Shown in pieces: positions 16,361 through 23,945 of a stretch of 36,280 nt of DNA. The translations under genes were made by a program, and so were the position numbers. Origin of the DNA: Candidatus Saccharimonadota bacterium (lineage in GTDB: Bacteria; Patescibacteriota; Saccharimonadia; Saccharimonadales; Saccharimonadaceae); contig JAGCNM010000046.1 in NCBI GenBank assembly GCA_017645955.1, positions 1 through 36,280 on the forward strand, written 5' to 3'. Under the pieces are notes generated by a model. That model did no database searches, was not told the DNA's origin, and worked only from the letters and a program-made list of their open reading frames with translations. Every line of letters starts with the position of its first letter. Position 1 is the stretch's first letter.

Positions 16361-17095
16361 ATGGAAAACAACTCCCCGATTAAAATTAATCCAATAATAG
16401 TAGGTGCGGTTTTTGCTCAAATTATCTTCTTGATTGCTGCTTTCTTCATTTTTAAAAACCTCCTAAGTACAGAACAAAAAATCGCTAAAATTTCAATCGA
16501 TGACTATTCGACTATCGAAAACCTAGAATCCTTTCCGCTCGACCCAACTAAAAAATCGGTCATTGAAGGACAATTAAACAGCATAGTGATACTAAACAAC
16601 CCGGGCATTGCTACTGGCAGCGGTGCAACTATTCGCTCCGGCTCAGTCATTAGCACATATATTAAAGACATCGATGTGCATTATTTAAGCATGATAGTTG
16701 ACTTAAAGAATCTTAATCAGTCTTACCGGCTCGTTTATCGTGAATCGGATACAATCCCGAACCAAGCCGTCCCATCAAACAATCCGGCCATGTTTTTCTG
16801 TGTTCAAGAAAACTTCGGGGAATCAAAGTGTAAAGATGATTATCCAGACAATATCGAAGATCAAATAATTTACGAAATGGTTAGAAATAAAACGTTTAGT
16901 AACTTTACGGTCGGCCTTGCTGGCGACGTTTATAATGGTGAAAAGCTAAGTTTTCGCCTTAACACTCTCTCTGATGACTCATTAGTCATATCTGCCGCCG
17001 AGGATGAACTTTCCGATTATCTCTCTTCGCTTGGCTTTTCGTTTGAGAAGTATGAACATACTGCTGGCAGCTACATTTGTTGCTCTCTAGATTGA
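16361..17095 (+). CDS. Membrane-anchored protein of unknown function
   Basis: A 244-residue protein with a single N-terminal helix at about 10-31 ('IIVGAVFAQIIFLIAAFFIF') and an extracytoplasmic domain of about 200 residues with no recognised family. It contains two cysteines near 'FFCVQENFGESKC' and a 'CC' near the C-terminus. It begins 1 nt after the stop of the four-domain hydrolase, so it is very probably in the same transcript and may be an accessory surface factor. The promoter of the next gene overlaps its stop codon. Confidence 0.75.
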   Translation: MENNSPIKINPIIVGAVFAQIIFLIAAFFIFKNLLSTEQKIAKISIDDYSTIENLESFPLDPTKKSVIEGQLNSIVILNNPGIATGSGATIRSGSVISTYIKDIDVHYLSMIVDLKNLNQSYRLVYRESDTIPNQAVPSNNPAMFFCVQENFGESKCKDDYPDNIEDQIIYEMVRNKTFSNFTVGLAGDVYNGEKLSFRLNTLSDDSLVISAAEDELSDYLSSLGFSFEKYEHTAGSYICCSLD

Positions 17096-17121
17096 CCCCT
17101 TCCTCTAATCCGTGTTATAAT
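17092..17121 (+). promoter_or_regulatory. Sigma-70-like promoter of anchored paralog
   Basis: TTGACC (17092-17097), an 18-nt spacer, and TATAAT (17116-17121). The -35 hexamer overlaps the stop codon of the preceding gene. The transcript carries the conserved leader block 17127-17146. Confidence 0.75.
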
Positions 17122-17126
17122 TATTG

Positions 17127-17146
17127 CCATAAGCTAAAAGGAAATC
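17127..17146 (+). promoter_or_regulatory. Conserved 5' leader block with Shine-Dalgarno (copy 2)
   Basis: CCATAAGCTAAAAGGAAATC, 19 of 20 bases identical to the block at 3483-3502, at nearly the same distance from the ATG of a paralogous gene. Confidence 0.6.
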
Positions 17147-17148
17147 AT

Positions 17149-18060
17149 ATGGAAGAAGAGAAGGTAACTGCTGAAGTTGTTGAAACTTCAACAAGTACCC
17201 CGGAAGTTACACCGGAGAAAACTAAAAATAACAAAGGTCTTATCGCTACTACGATTATTATGACTATTCTTGCCGTTGCCGGGATAGCTTTTGGTGTTTA
17301 CGAGCTGATAAGCCCGAAAGAATGCGCTAGTAAATGTACAAATGATAGCAGCAACGCCTCGAACAGCTTTACAAATGATACAACGGAAAATAATCAGACC
17401 AATATACCTTCGATTCCTGAAGTTCAACAAGTATTGGAAAATAAATATGGCTACAAAGAATTAAGAAACACATTCGGCGGATGCACGATGATGGGCGATC
17501 CGATTTGGGATTGCTTAGGCTCCTTTAATGAAACGACGAAAATGATTTATACCATCATCGCCTCAGATGATCTCATTACTAAAAGTGACCCGTCTGCTCT
17601 ACCAGAAATTATTGGCAATGTTGACTATAATACGCTAAACGAAAAATATAAGTATTATTTTGGTAACGAAAATAACATCTCTAAAGATTTACTAGACACT
17701 GATATAAAGCTTAGCAGTATAATTAAAGTACTCTATCTACCAAATAATGATAATCTCGAAGTACATTTTGTTAGTGGTATAGGCGGCTACACGACATTAT
17801 ATCAATTAAACAAAATCAGCGACGTATCCGGCACAGAAGACAGTTTTACGGTCACAATGTTATCCATGAAGCTAAATTCCATAGCAACTCAAAGTACAAA
17901 AGAGCCCCCCTATACTATGAGTTCAGGAGAAGACGAAAACTATTATATTAATATTCCGGAATCTACTCTTGAAGAATACCGAGAAAGCCTTTCCGAATAC
18001 AACCTTAGTTTCATCAAAGAAGATGGCGAATATAAGCTAATTTCAATCGAAGAAATCTAA
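17149..18060 (+). CDS. Membrane-anchored protein, paralog of the gene at 3505
   Basis: A 303-residue protein of unknown function: acidic N-terminus of about 28 residues, one membrane helix at about 30-52 with the LAVAGIAFG core shared with the product of 3505-4554, a Ser/Asn/Thr-rich spacer containing 'CASKC', and an extracytoplasmic domain. I chose ATG 17149 because the RBS block and promoter lie just upstream; the longer open frame from 17077 would overlap the previous gene and run through the promoter. The acidic E-E-T-T tail of the other copy is missing here. Function not known. Confidence 0.8.
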   Translation: MEEEKVTAEVVETSTSTPEVTPEKTKNNKGLIATTIIMTILAVAGIAFGVYELISPKECASKCTNDSSNASNSFTNDTTENNQTNIPSIPEVQQVLENKYGYKELRNTFGGCTMMGDPIWDCLGSFNETTKMIYTIIASDDLITKSDPSALPEIIGNVDYNTLNEKYKYYFGNENNISKDLLDTDIKLSSIIKVLYLPNNDNLEVHFVSGIGGYTTLYQLNKISDVSGTEDSFTVTMLSMKLNSIATQSTKEPPYTMSSGEDENYYINIPESTLEEYRESLSEYNLSFIKEDGEYKLISIEEI

Positions 18061-18086
18061 CTCTTTCCATTTCTCTTAGACTGTGT

Positions 18087-18156
18087 TATAATTAACCTAT
18101 TATTAGCTCAGCAAACAAGTATTTATCTGTGTTTGCTTTAACCAAAGGAGTTTTCT
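18087..18156 (+). promoter_or_regulatory. rpsF promoter and leader with hairpin
   Basis: TATAAT at 18087-18092 begins a leader of about 57 nt. Within it AGCAAACA (18110-18117) pairs perfectly with TGTTTGCT (18130-18137) across a 12-nt loop, and AAAGGAG follows as RBS. In other bacteria the rpsF leader binds the S6:S18 pair for autoregulation, but the CCG loop of that motif is not seen here, so a regulatory role is only a possibility. Confidence 0.5.
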
Positions 18157-18513
18157 ATGAAAGAATACGAACTCTCGGTTCTATTTCATCCTGATCTCGA
18201 GATGAATTTAGATCCTGCTCTCGATAAGGTTAAAAAACTTATCGAAGCGAACGGTGGGAAAATCACAAAAGAAGAAGCAGATGGTAAAAAGCGTCTTGCC
18301 TACAAAATTGGTGGCCAAGAATTTGCAGTTTACTATTACTTCGACATTTCGCTCCCGGCCGAAGCGCCTGCGAAAATTTCGTCTACTTTGAACATTACTG
18401 ACGAAGTTTTACGCTACTTATTAGTTCGCGCCGATGAGCGTAGAAAAAAAGCTGCCTTAGCAGAGAAGAGCGAAGAAGAGACTAAAGAAACTAACGAAGA
18501 AAAAGGAGAATAA
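18157..18513 (+). CDS. rpsF: 30S ribosomal protein S6
   Basis: A 118-residue S6, which binds the central domain of 16S rRNA as a pair with S18. It opens 'MKEYELSVLFHPDLE' and has 'GKKRLAYKIGGQEFAVYYYFDIS' and 'LNITDEVLRYLLVRADERRKK', matching the family strand-helix pattern. The C-terminus is a Lys/Glu-rich tail. It heads the conserved operon rpsF-ssb-rpsR, here continued by efp. Confidence 0.95.
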   Translation: MKEYELSVLFHPDLEMNLDPALDKVKKLIEANGGKITKEEADGKKRLAYKIGGQEFAVYYYFDISLPAEAPAKISSTLNITDEVLRYLLVRADERRKKAALAEKSEEETKETNEEKGE

Positions 18514-18515
18514 CT

Positions 18516-18950
18516 ATGCGCGGATTTAGCAAAGCAATCATAACTGGTAACTTAACTCGTGATCCAGAACTCAGAACTACTCCAAACGGCGCAAGCGTTT
18601 GTAGTTTCTCGGTTGCTGTTAATCGTGTCTATCGTGACTCAAACGGCGAACAAAAAGAAGACGTTTCTTTTATTGATTGTTCCGCTTGGGGAAAATTAGG
18701 CGAAATGATTAACCAGTATGCTAAAAAAGGCTCAGGCGTTCTCGTTTCTGGTCGTCTCGACCAACGTAGCTGGGAAGATAAAACCAGCGGTCAAAAGCGC
18801 TCTCGCGTTGAAATCGTTGTCGAAGATTTTAACTTTACGGGTTCTGCGCCAGCTGGTGGTGCTTCTAGCGCCAGTGCTAGCTCAGCGCCAAGCGACATGC
18901 CGGACGACATCCCGGATGAAGAAATTGATTTAAGTGATGTCCCATTCTAA
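18516..18950 (+). CDS. ssb: Single-stranded DNA-binding protein
   Basis: A 144-residue SSB with one OB-fold (about 1-108): 'KAIITGNLTRDPELRTTPNG', 'FSVAVNR', 'FIDCSAWGKLGEMINQYAKKG' and 'VSGRLDQRSWED'. A short Ala/Ser linker follows, then an acidic tip ending DLSDVPF, the usual partner-binding tail with V in place of the common I. It lies 2 nt after rpsF with GGAG-type RBS inside the rpsF end, the classic order. Confidence 0.95.
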   Translation: MRGFSKAIITGNLTRDPELRTTPNGASVCSFSVAVNRVYRDSNGEQKEDVSFIDCSAWGKLGEMINQYAKKGSGVLVSGRLDQRSWEDKTSGQKRSRVEIVVEDFNFTGSAPAGGASSASASSAPSDMPDDIPDEEIDLSDVPF

Positions 18951-18975
18951 ATAATCAAGCGAAGGAGAATATCAA

Positions 18976-19173
18976 ATGAAAAGGATTAAAAGTAGTCCAA
19001 ACCTATACTTCGATTATCGCGATACGAAAACTTTACAGCGATATATCGATAGCTATGGTCGGATTGAACCGATTGCTAAAACCGGTTTATCAGCAAAGCA
19101 ACAGCGCCAACTCGCAACTGCGATTAAGCGTGCTCGCCATTTAGCACTCTTACCATTTGTATCAAATAACTAG
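18976..19173 (+). CDS. rpsR: 30S ribosomal protein S18
   Basis: A 65-residue S18, shorter than the usual 70-80 because the N-terminal extension is reduced. Family signs: '[19 protein letters not shown]', '[24 protein letters not shown]'. There are no cysteines, so it is the zinc-free form. GAAGGAG lies upstream as RBS. Confidence 0.95.
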   Translation: MKRIKSSPNLYFDYRDTKTLQRYIDSYGRIEPIAKTGLSAKQQRQLATAIKRARHLALLPFVSNN

Positions 19174-19181
19174 GAGGGAAA

Positions 19182-19742
19182 ATGTACGGACCAACAGATT
19201 TAAAGAAAAATACCCTAATTACTTTAGACGGTGAACCTTATAAAGTAGTTGAGTACTCTCAAAAAGTCATGGGTCGTGGTGGCTCAATTGTTAACGTCAA
19301 GGTTAAAAACCTCATTACCGGCGCTCTTTTACCTAAAACCTTTAAAGGTCAAGAAAAAATCGAGCCTGCCGAAGTGACAACGAAAAAAGTTCAGTATCTT
19401 TATAAAGACGATGAAAAGTTTTATTTCATGGATCCTGAATCTTTCGAACAATATGAGTTATCCGTCGAAATGGTTGGTGATTCTAAAGACTTCATGAAAG
19501 ATGGAGATGAAATGGAAATTCAATTTTATAATGGAACTCCAATTAATCTCGTTCTTCCAAAGAATCTTTGGCTAACCGTCACTTACACTGAAAACGCAGT
19601 TAAAGGCGACACTTCAACCTCCGTCATGAAAGACGCGACGCTCGAGACTGGCGTCGTGATTAAGGTCCCCGCCTTTATTAAAGAAGGCGACGTCGTCTCA
19701 GTAGACACGGAAACATATGCCTACCGCGAAAGAAAAAAATAG
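19182..19742 (+). CDS. efp: Elongation factor P
   Basis: A 186-residue EF-P, which rescues ribosomes stalled on proline stretches. Its three beta-barrel domains are complete, ending in the family 'VIKVPAFIKEGDVVSVDTETYAYRER'. The tip of domain I reads QKVMGRGGSIVNVK, so Arg32 occupies the place of the modified Lys34 of E. coli EF-P. RBS AGGAGGG overlaps the rpsR stop. Its inclusion in the rpsF-ssb-rpsR operon points to joint expression with ribosome genes. The 3' end overlaps by 26 nt with the longest version of the next gene. Confidence 0.95.
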   Translation: MYGPTDLKKNTLITLDGEPYKVVEYSQKVMGRGGSIVNVKVKNLITGALLPKTFKGQEKIEPAEVTTKKVQYLYKDDEKFYFMDPESFEQYELSVEMVGDSKDFMKDGDEMEIQFYNGTPINLVLPKNLWLTVTYTENAVKGDTSTSVMKDATLETGVVIKVPAFIKEGDVVSVDTETYAYRERKK

Positions 19743-20466
19743 CGTAACACGGACGGGCGACGGAGCTGGGGGGACCCCCGCCGCGCGCAGGCGTAAGCCG
19801 AGCACGGTGGGGGAAGCTGCGACGGCAGGACCCGTCCGGGGCTATACCAAACTTTCTAATGCCGCAAAAGCATTTCATTATAATTTTGATGGAAAAGTGG
19901 TTCTCGACATCGGTTCCTCAACCGGCGGTTTTACGGAGTATGCTTTAGAAAAAGGCGCAAAAAAAGTCATTGCGGTCGAAAAGGGTACAAACCAAATGTT
20001 GCCGCGCATAAGAAACAATCCTCGCGTCGAACTCCACGAAAAAACCGACATCTTCGATGTTGTTTTGGGAACTGGTGACCGAAATGTGTTTGCTTCGGAC
20101 CATAAGCTTGGCCGAACGGCCTTGAGTGTGTCCGAAAAAAACACATTCGGTCAGGACCCATTCCCAGACATCATCTTAGCTGACGTTTCTTTCATTAGTT
20201 TAACCAAGATTTTAAATCATGCAAAAACTAATTTAGCTAGTAAAAATACTGAGTTTCTCGTCATGTTAAAGCCTCAATTCGAAGCCGACGAAAAACAGCT
20301 ACATAGTGGCATTGTTAAAAACGAAACCATCCGCCGTAATATTATTAAAAACTTTGAGCAATGGTTGAAACAAAATGGCTTTATCATTCTTAAAAAGAAA
20401 GATAATGAACTAAAAGGGAAGAACGGCAATCTTGAAAGATTTTATTATTTAACGCTTGAAAAATAA
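19717..20466 (+). CDS. TlyA/FtsJ-like rRNA methyltransferase, without S4 domain
   Basis: Up to 249 residues. The core matches TlyA-type 2'-O-methyltransferases: 'VVLDIGSSTGGFTEYALEKGAKKVIAVEKG' (from residue 61) for SAM binding, 'ILADVSFISL' with D156, and 'LVMLKPQFEA' with K185. The S4 RNA-binding domain of normal TlyA (about 60 residues, ending YVSRGGLKLE) is missing; instead residues 10-42 come from a GC-rich segment. The true start is unsure: ATG 19717 lies inside efp, and an in-frame GTG at 19807 is possible. Residues about 120-146 are encoded by a 78-bp palindrome absent from typical family members. Activity cannot be judged, but the frame is open throughout. Confidence 0.75.
   Translation: MPTAKEKNSVTRTGDGAGGTPAARRRKPSTVGEAATAGPVRGYTKLSNAAKAFHYNFDGKVVLDIGSSTGGFTEYALEKGAKKVIAVEKGTNQMLPRIRNNPRVELHEKTDIFDVVLGTGDRNVFASDHKLGRTALSVSEKNTFGQDPFPDIILADVSFISLTKILNHAKTNLASKNTEFLVMLKPQFEADEKQLHSGIVKNETIRRNIIKNFEQWLKQNGFIILKKKDNELKGKNGNLERFYYLTLEK
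19747..19844. repeat. GC-rich palindromic segment at the efp/tlyA-like junction
   Basis: This run of about 98 bp is far richer in G+C than anything around it. CGGACGGG (19750-19757) pairs with CCCGTCCG (19831-19838), and GGGGGG-A-CCCCC sits at about 19768-19779. It covers the region where the S4 domain or the start of the methyltransferase gene would be expected. It may be an inserted element or a strong RNA structure. Confidence 0.55.
20076..20153. repeat. In-frame palindrome inside the tlyA-like gene
   Basis: TGACCGAAATGTGTTT (20076-20091) pairs with AAACACATTCGGTCA (20139-20153) with a single bulged A. CGGAC (20096-20100) pairs with GTCCG (20130-20134), and GGCC-GAAC-GGCC (20110-20121) forms the tip. 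The unit of 78 bp is 26 codons, so its presence keeps the frame. It lies between two conserved blocks of the methyltransferase. Confidence 0.75.
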
Positions 20467-20490
20467 AAAGTTTAAGCTTATAATAAAATC

Positions 20491-21537
20491 ATGAACTTAT
20501 TACATGGCGTGGGCGACTTTTTCTCCCTAGACATTGGGACGAATGCAATGAGAATTGTTCAACTTTCTGGCGGTAGCCAGCACGGTTGGACTCTCCAAAA
20601 ATATGCATATGTTCCAATCGATCCGAAACTCACTCAAGATTCTTCCGAAATTGGGAAGAAACGTCTCGGTGAGGCGATTCTTGGTGCTGTAACTCAAGCA
20701 GGTATTAAAACGAAAAATATTGCTGTCGGTTTGCCGGCGAGTAAAACTTTTACTTCTATTGTTGAAACTGATACTCTCCCAGACAAGGAACTAAGAAAAT
20801 CCTTTAAATATGAAATCGATAAATATGTCCCGATGGCGATGAGCGATGCTAAAGCCGACTATATTATTCTTGGGCCTAGCCCGAATGATCCTGCCCGTAC
20901 TGAGGTCCTAGTCAGCTCAGTTGCGAAAGAATACGCTGAATCAACCATGGAAATTATCGAAAAAACAGGTTTGAATATTATTGCTATGGAACCTGAACCT
21001 CTCACTATGGCGCGTTCGCTCGCAATTCCTGGCGCTATCGATGGTACTCTCGTTGTAGATTTTGGTGAAAAATCAACCGATCTCGTAGTCATTTATAAGA
21101 ACCAACCTCGTCTCGTGCGTTCAATCCCGGGCGGTTTTGGTGTTCTTGTAAAAGCAGTCGCTGGCGGTCTTGATGTGCGCGAAGACCAGTCTCGTCAATT
21201 CATCCTTAAATTCGGCCTCGACGAAAATCAAATCGAAGGTCAGGTCTTTAGAACCCTTAACACACATCTTGACAACTTCGCCTCAGAACTTGCTAAATCA
21301 GTTCGCTTCTTCCAGACAAAATACCTTGGCGGTAAAATCGGCGGTATCGTTCTTTCTGGGTATGCTGGTATGGTCCCGCTATTTGCTGAATATATTGAAG
21401 CAAAAACTAACGTTCCAACCATGAAAGGAAATCCGTGGCAGCTTGTCCGTACTACTCCAGAACAACAACAAGCCCTCATGAGTGTCGCTAGCGAATTTGC
21501 CGTCGCAATTGGTTTATCGGAAAGGAGCAATGATTAA
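20491..21537 (+). CDS. pilM: Type IV pilus assembly protein PilM
   Basis: A 348-residue actin-fold ATPase-like protein that recruits PilN on the cytoplasmic side of the membrane. Visible: 'FSLDIGTNAMRIVQL' (phosphate-1 loop), 'IAVGLPASKTFT', 'LVVDFGEKSTDLVVI' (phosphate-2 loop) and 'GIVLSGYAGMVPLFAEYIE'. The TATAAT box at 20479-20484 lies 6 nt before the ATG, so the pilus operon mRNA begins leaderless. The stop overlaps the pilN start by 1 nt (TAATG). Confidence 0.93.
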   Translation: MNLLHGVGDFFSLDIGTNAMRIVQLSGGSQHGWTLQKYAYVPIDPKLTQDSSEIGKKRLGEAILGAVTQAGIKTKNIAVGLPASKTFTSIVETDTLPDKELRKSFKYEIDKYVPMAMSDAKADYIILGPSPNDPARTEVLVSSVAKEYAESTMEIIEKTGLNIIAMEPEPLTMARSLAIPGAIDGTLVVDFGEKSTDLVVIYKNQPRLVRSIPGGFGVLVKAVAGGLDVREDQSRQFILKFGLDENQIEGQVFRTLNTHLDNFASELAKSVRFFQTKYLGGKIGGIVLSGYAGMVPLFAEYIEAKTNVPTMKGNPWQLVRTTPEQQQALMSVASEFAVAIGLSERSND

Positions 21538-22760
21538 TGGCACGCGAAATTAACCTCGTACCCGACATTAAAGAGGAGATGATTAAAACCTTAAAACTTA
21601 GGAATTTCATCTTCTTCCTCTGTATTATTGTTGCTTCAGCTAGTATCGCCGCAGTTGTCATTTTTGGTGGTATCGCCGGTGGTCAACAAATCGCCATCGA
21701 TAATAAAAAGAATGTTCTTGAAACTTTTTCTGATAAACTAAATTCCTACAGTGATTTAAATGAGTTTCTCACCATTAAAGATCAGGTCGGCAACATCGCC
21801 ACTTTAACGAGCGACAAAAAGGTAATCTCTCGAACCTTTAATATTCTTTCCGCTCTAATTCCTCAAAACGGCTTAGATGAAGTCTCGATTTCTGAATTAA
21901 AAATTGACCTTGTAGGCGAAGAAGGACCGAAATTCAAAATCGAAGCTCAAGTTAATGCTGGCCAACCACCATACATTGATTACAACGTCCTAGATTCGAT
22001 TAAAAAGGGTACCAAATATATGCGCTATGATTACGGAAACTACGTCGATAAAGAAGGAGTAACTATTCCAGCCTACTGTATTATCGAAAGAGATTCAGAT
22101 GGGGCTCACTTCGCCGACCCAACCACAAAAGATAAGTACGCCTATTGGACGATTATGGCTGAAGGCTGTAATAATTTAGATGAAAAAGATCTTAAAGAAT
22201 ACTCCGATGACGAGGAAGAAGAAACCGAAAAAACTAACAATGATGAAGAACCACTAGAAATTGGTGGCTATCAATTAGAAGATTATAACGGTACCAAGGT
22301 TGTAAAAATCTGGCGCACTCCACAAAAAAGTTGGTACAAAGAAAACCCTCGTGCCAATCAACCTCAAATGACCGAAAACGGTGAAATCTCTAACGTAGCA
22401 CATTTCGAAAGTCAATGTATTCACTATCAGCTCACTATTAAGAAGGGTGAAGTTACTAAAATCGACGACACTGACAATACTTGTATCCTAATCCCGGGCG
22501 AGACAGACGAAGAACGCTTCCAGATTCTCGAATCCTCAAACGGTCGTGACGCCTCTGATGTATTAGTGCTTCGCTTTGAAGCCGAAATTAAAATTGAGCC
22601 TGAGGTCTTTAACTTCAACAACTCTCACCTTATCGCCCTAGCTCCGCCTGAACGACGCAATGTTACTGATTCTTATGTCCAGATTCAATCATTATTCGGT
22701 CAACGTGCAAAAGATTGCCAAGAAGGCGATACTGCCTGTGGCGCGAATGGAGGGAACTAA
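21537..22760 (+). CDS. pilN: PilN-like type IV pilus protein, enlarged
   Basis: Starts 'MAREINLVPDI', the conserved PilN motif that binds PilM, followed by one membrane helix (about 22-48) and a periplasm-like coiled and mixed domain. At 407 residues it is about twice the usual PilN length; the extra part (about 150-330) includes an acidic linker ('DDEEEETEKTNNDEEPLEIG') and cysteines. Position between pilM and pilO supports the call. The exterior extension may serve envelope anchoring in this cell type; that is inference. Confidence 0.85.
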   Translation: MAREINLVPDIKEEMIKTLKLRNFIFFLCIIVASASIAAVVIFGGIAGGQQIAIDNKKNVLETFSDKLNSYSDLNEFLTIKDQVGNIATLTSDKKVISRTFNILSALIPQNGLDEVSISELKIDLVGEEGPKFKIEAQVNAGQPPYIDYNVLDSIKKGTKYMRYDYGNYVDKEGVTIPAYCIIERDSDGAHFADPTTKDKYAYWTIMAEGCNNLDEKDLKEYSDDEEEETEKTNNDEEPLEIGGYQLEDYNGTKVVKIWRTPQKSWYKENPRANQPQMTENGEISNVAHFESQCIHYQLTIKKGEVTKIDDTDNTCILIPGETDEERFQILESSNGRDASDVLVLRFEAEIKIEPEVFNFNNSHLIALAPPERRNVTDSYVQIQSLFGQRAKDCQEGDTACGANGGN

Positions 22761-22761
22761 A

Positions 22762-23640
22762 ATGCCAAAAGAAATCGCAATTGGAAAAAGAGCCAAGATC
22801 TCGCAAGCCCAACAATACATGATTTTGGCCGTACTCGGCGCCTCACTTGTTCTTGGCGTTGCCGTCTCTCTCGTCGTTCACTTTGTAAAACAAATTTCCT
22901 TTAATACCGAAGTTATTATGGCGGAAGACCAGGCCATTGACGCATACTCCGACGTTATTAAATCAGTCGGTGTTTGTAAAAGCCCGAACGCAAGAGCCTA
23001 CTCAGCCGCTGAACTAGAAGCTTGTGATCCGGATAGTATTACAATTTCAGAAATTCCAGATACGTTGCGCGCAAACGTCCTAGAAACCCTTGCTGCTAAT
23101 GAAGCCTTAAATACTGTTCCGAAGGATTCTGCTTCAAGTTGTATAAATTCTGAAACAAAAAAGAGTTACACTTATGAAGAGTTGAACAAAATTTATAACA
23201 AAGCAAAAACAACAGAAGAGCTAGTTGCTGCTAGCCAACTCATTAAGAGCTGTTCGGCACTTCGCATTATCCCAGACGCCCTTCCTGCCTATAAAAACGA
23301 GGAAGCTCTCCTTGCTAGCCTTGATAAACTCTTCCGTGTATCTGGTGGTGAGCCGGAATCGCTCAGCCCAAGTGGCACCATCGAGGCGTCCGACTTAGCA
23401 GACGGTCTCAACGCTGTTATCGTCAACTTAACTGTTGAAGACGCAACCACAGAAGAAACCATGAAACTCTTAACGAACATCGAACGCTCTATTCGTGAAT
23501 ACAATGTAGTCAATGCAACAATTAGCTGGAGCGGCCCTGAGATTCTTTCACTTCGCGCTCAAGCAACCGCCTTTTATCGCGATGAATCGTCGGTCGTCGA
23601 AGAGGAAAAAACAATAGTATCGGAGGATAAGCAACAATGA
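22762..23640 (+). CDS. pilO: PilO-like type IV pilus protein
   Basis: A 292-residue protein with one membrane helix near residues 20-42 ('MILAVLGASLVLGVAVSLVVHFV'), then a helical external domain and a ferredoxin-like C-terminus ('NAVIVNLTVEDATTEETMKLLTNIERS...NVVNATISW'), the pattern of PilO, partner of PilN. I chose ATG 22762 since GGAGGGA lies 8 nt upstream. Sequence similarity to PilO is weak, so the name rests on fold pattern and position. It ends in an ATGA overlap with the next gene. Confidence 0.75.
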   Translation: MPKEIAIGKRAKISQAQQYMILAVLGASLVLGVAVSLVVHFVKQISFNTEVIMAEDQAIDAYSDVIKSVGVCKSPNARAYSAAELEACDPDSITISEIPDTLRANVLETLAANEALNTVPKDSASSCINSETKKSYTYEELNKIYNKAKTTEELVAASQLIKSCSALRIIPDALPAYKNEEALLASLDKLFRVSGGEPESLSPSGTIEASDLADGLNAVIVNLTVEDATTEETMKLLTNIERSIREYNVVNATISWSGPEILSLRAQATAFYRDESSVVEEEKTIVSEDKQQ

Positions 23641-23945
23641 AAACCGATTTAGCAACAGCCATCATTTCTGCCGTCGTCGGATTTGTGGTTGCCTTTTTCG
23701 TCACAAATTACTTTACTGGCGAAATTCAAGATTTTACCTATACAACAATCACTACAACAGTTGAAGCAAGCCTCGAAGAACCTAACCGCGAAGTGTTTAA
23801 TTATAACGCCCTTAACCCAACCGTCGAAGTCTTCATCGGCTCATGTGCTGAATATAATGAAGTTGGCGAATGTATCGAACGCTATTCCGAAGAGGATGAA
23901 GATAATCTAAACGAAGATTCTGAAACGGACCAGGAGAACTTCTAA
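23637..23945 (+). CDS. Small membrane protein in the pilus operon, unknown
   Basis: A 102-residue protein with one N-terminal membrane helix (about 5-27) and a short external domain with two cysteines (GSCAEYNEVGEC), ending in a very acidic tail. It overlaps pilO by 4 nt (ATGA) and pilB by 1 nt, so it is translated from the middle of the pilus operon. It occupies the place where pilP is found in some bacteria, but shows no lipobox and no PilP similarity that I can see. Possible lineage-specific alignment-complex subunit. Confidence 0.75.
   Translation: MKTDLATAIISAVVGFVVAFFVTNYFTGEIQDFTYTTITTTVEASLEEPNREVFNYNALNPTVEVFIGSCAEYNEVGECIERYSEEDEDNLNEDSETDQENF

Noticed and set aside
17077-17148. 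24-codon N-terminal extension of the paralog at 17149
   Set aside because: It would overlap the previous gene and contain the promoter and RBS block; the paralog at 3505 lacks such an extension.
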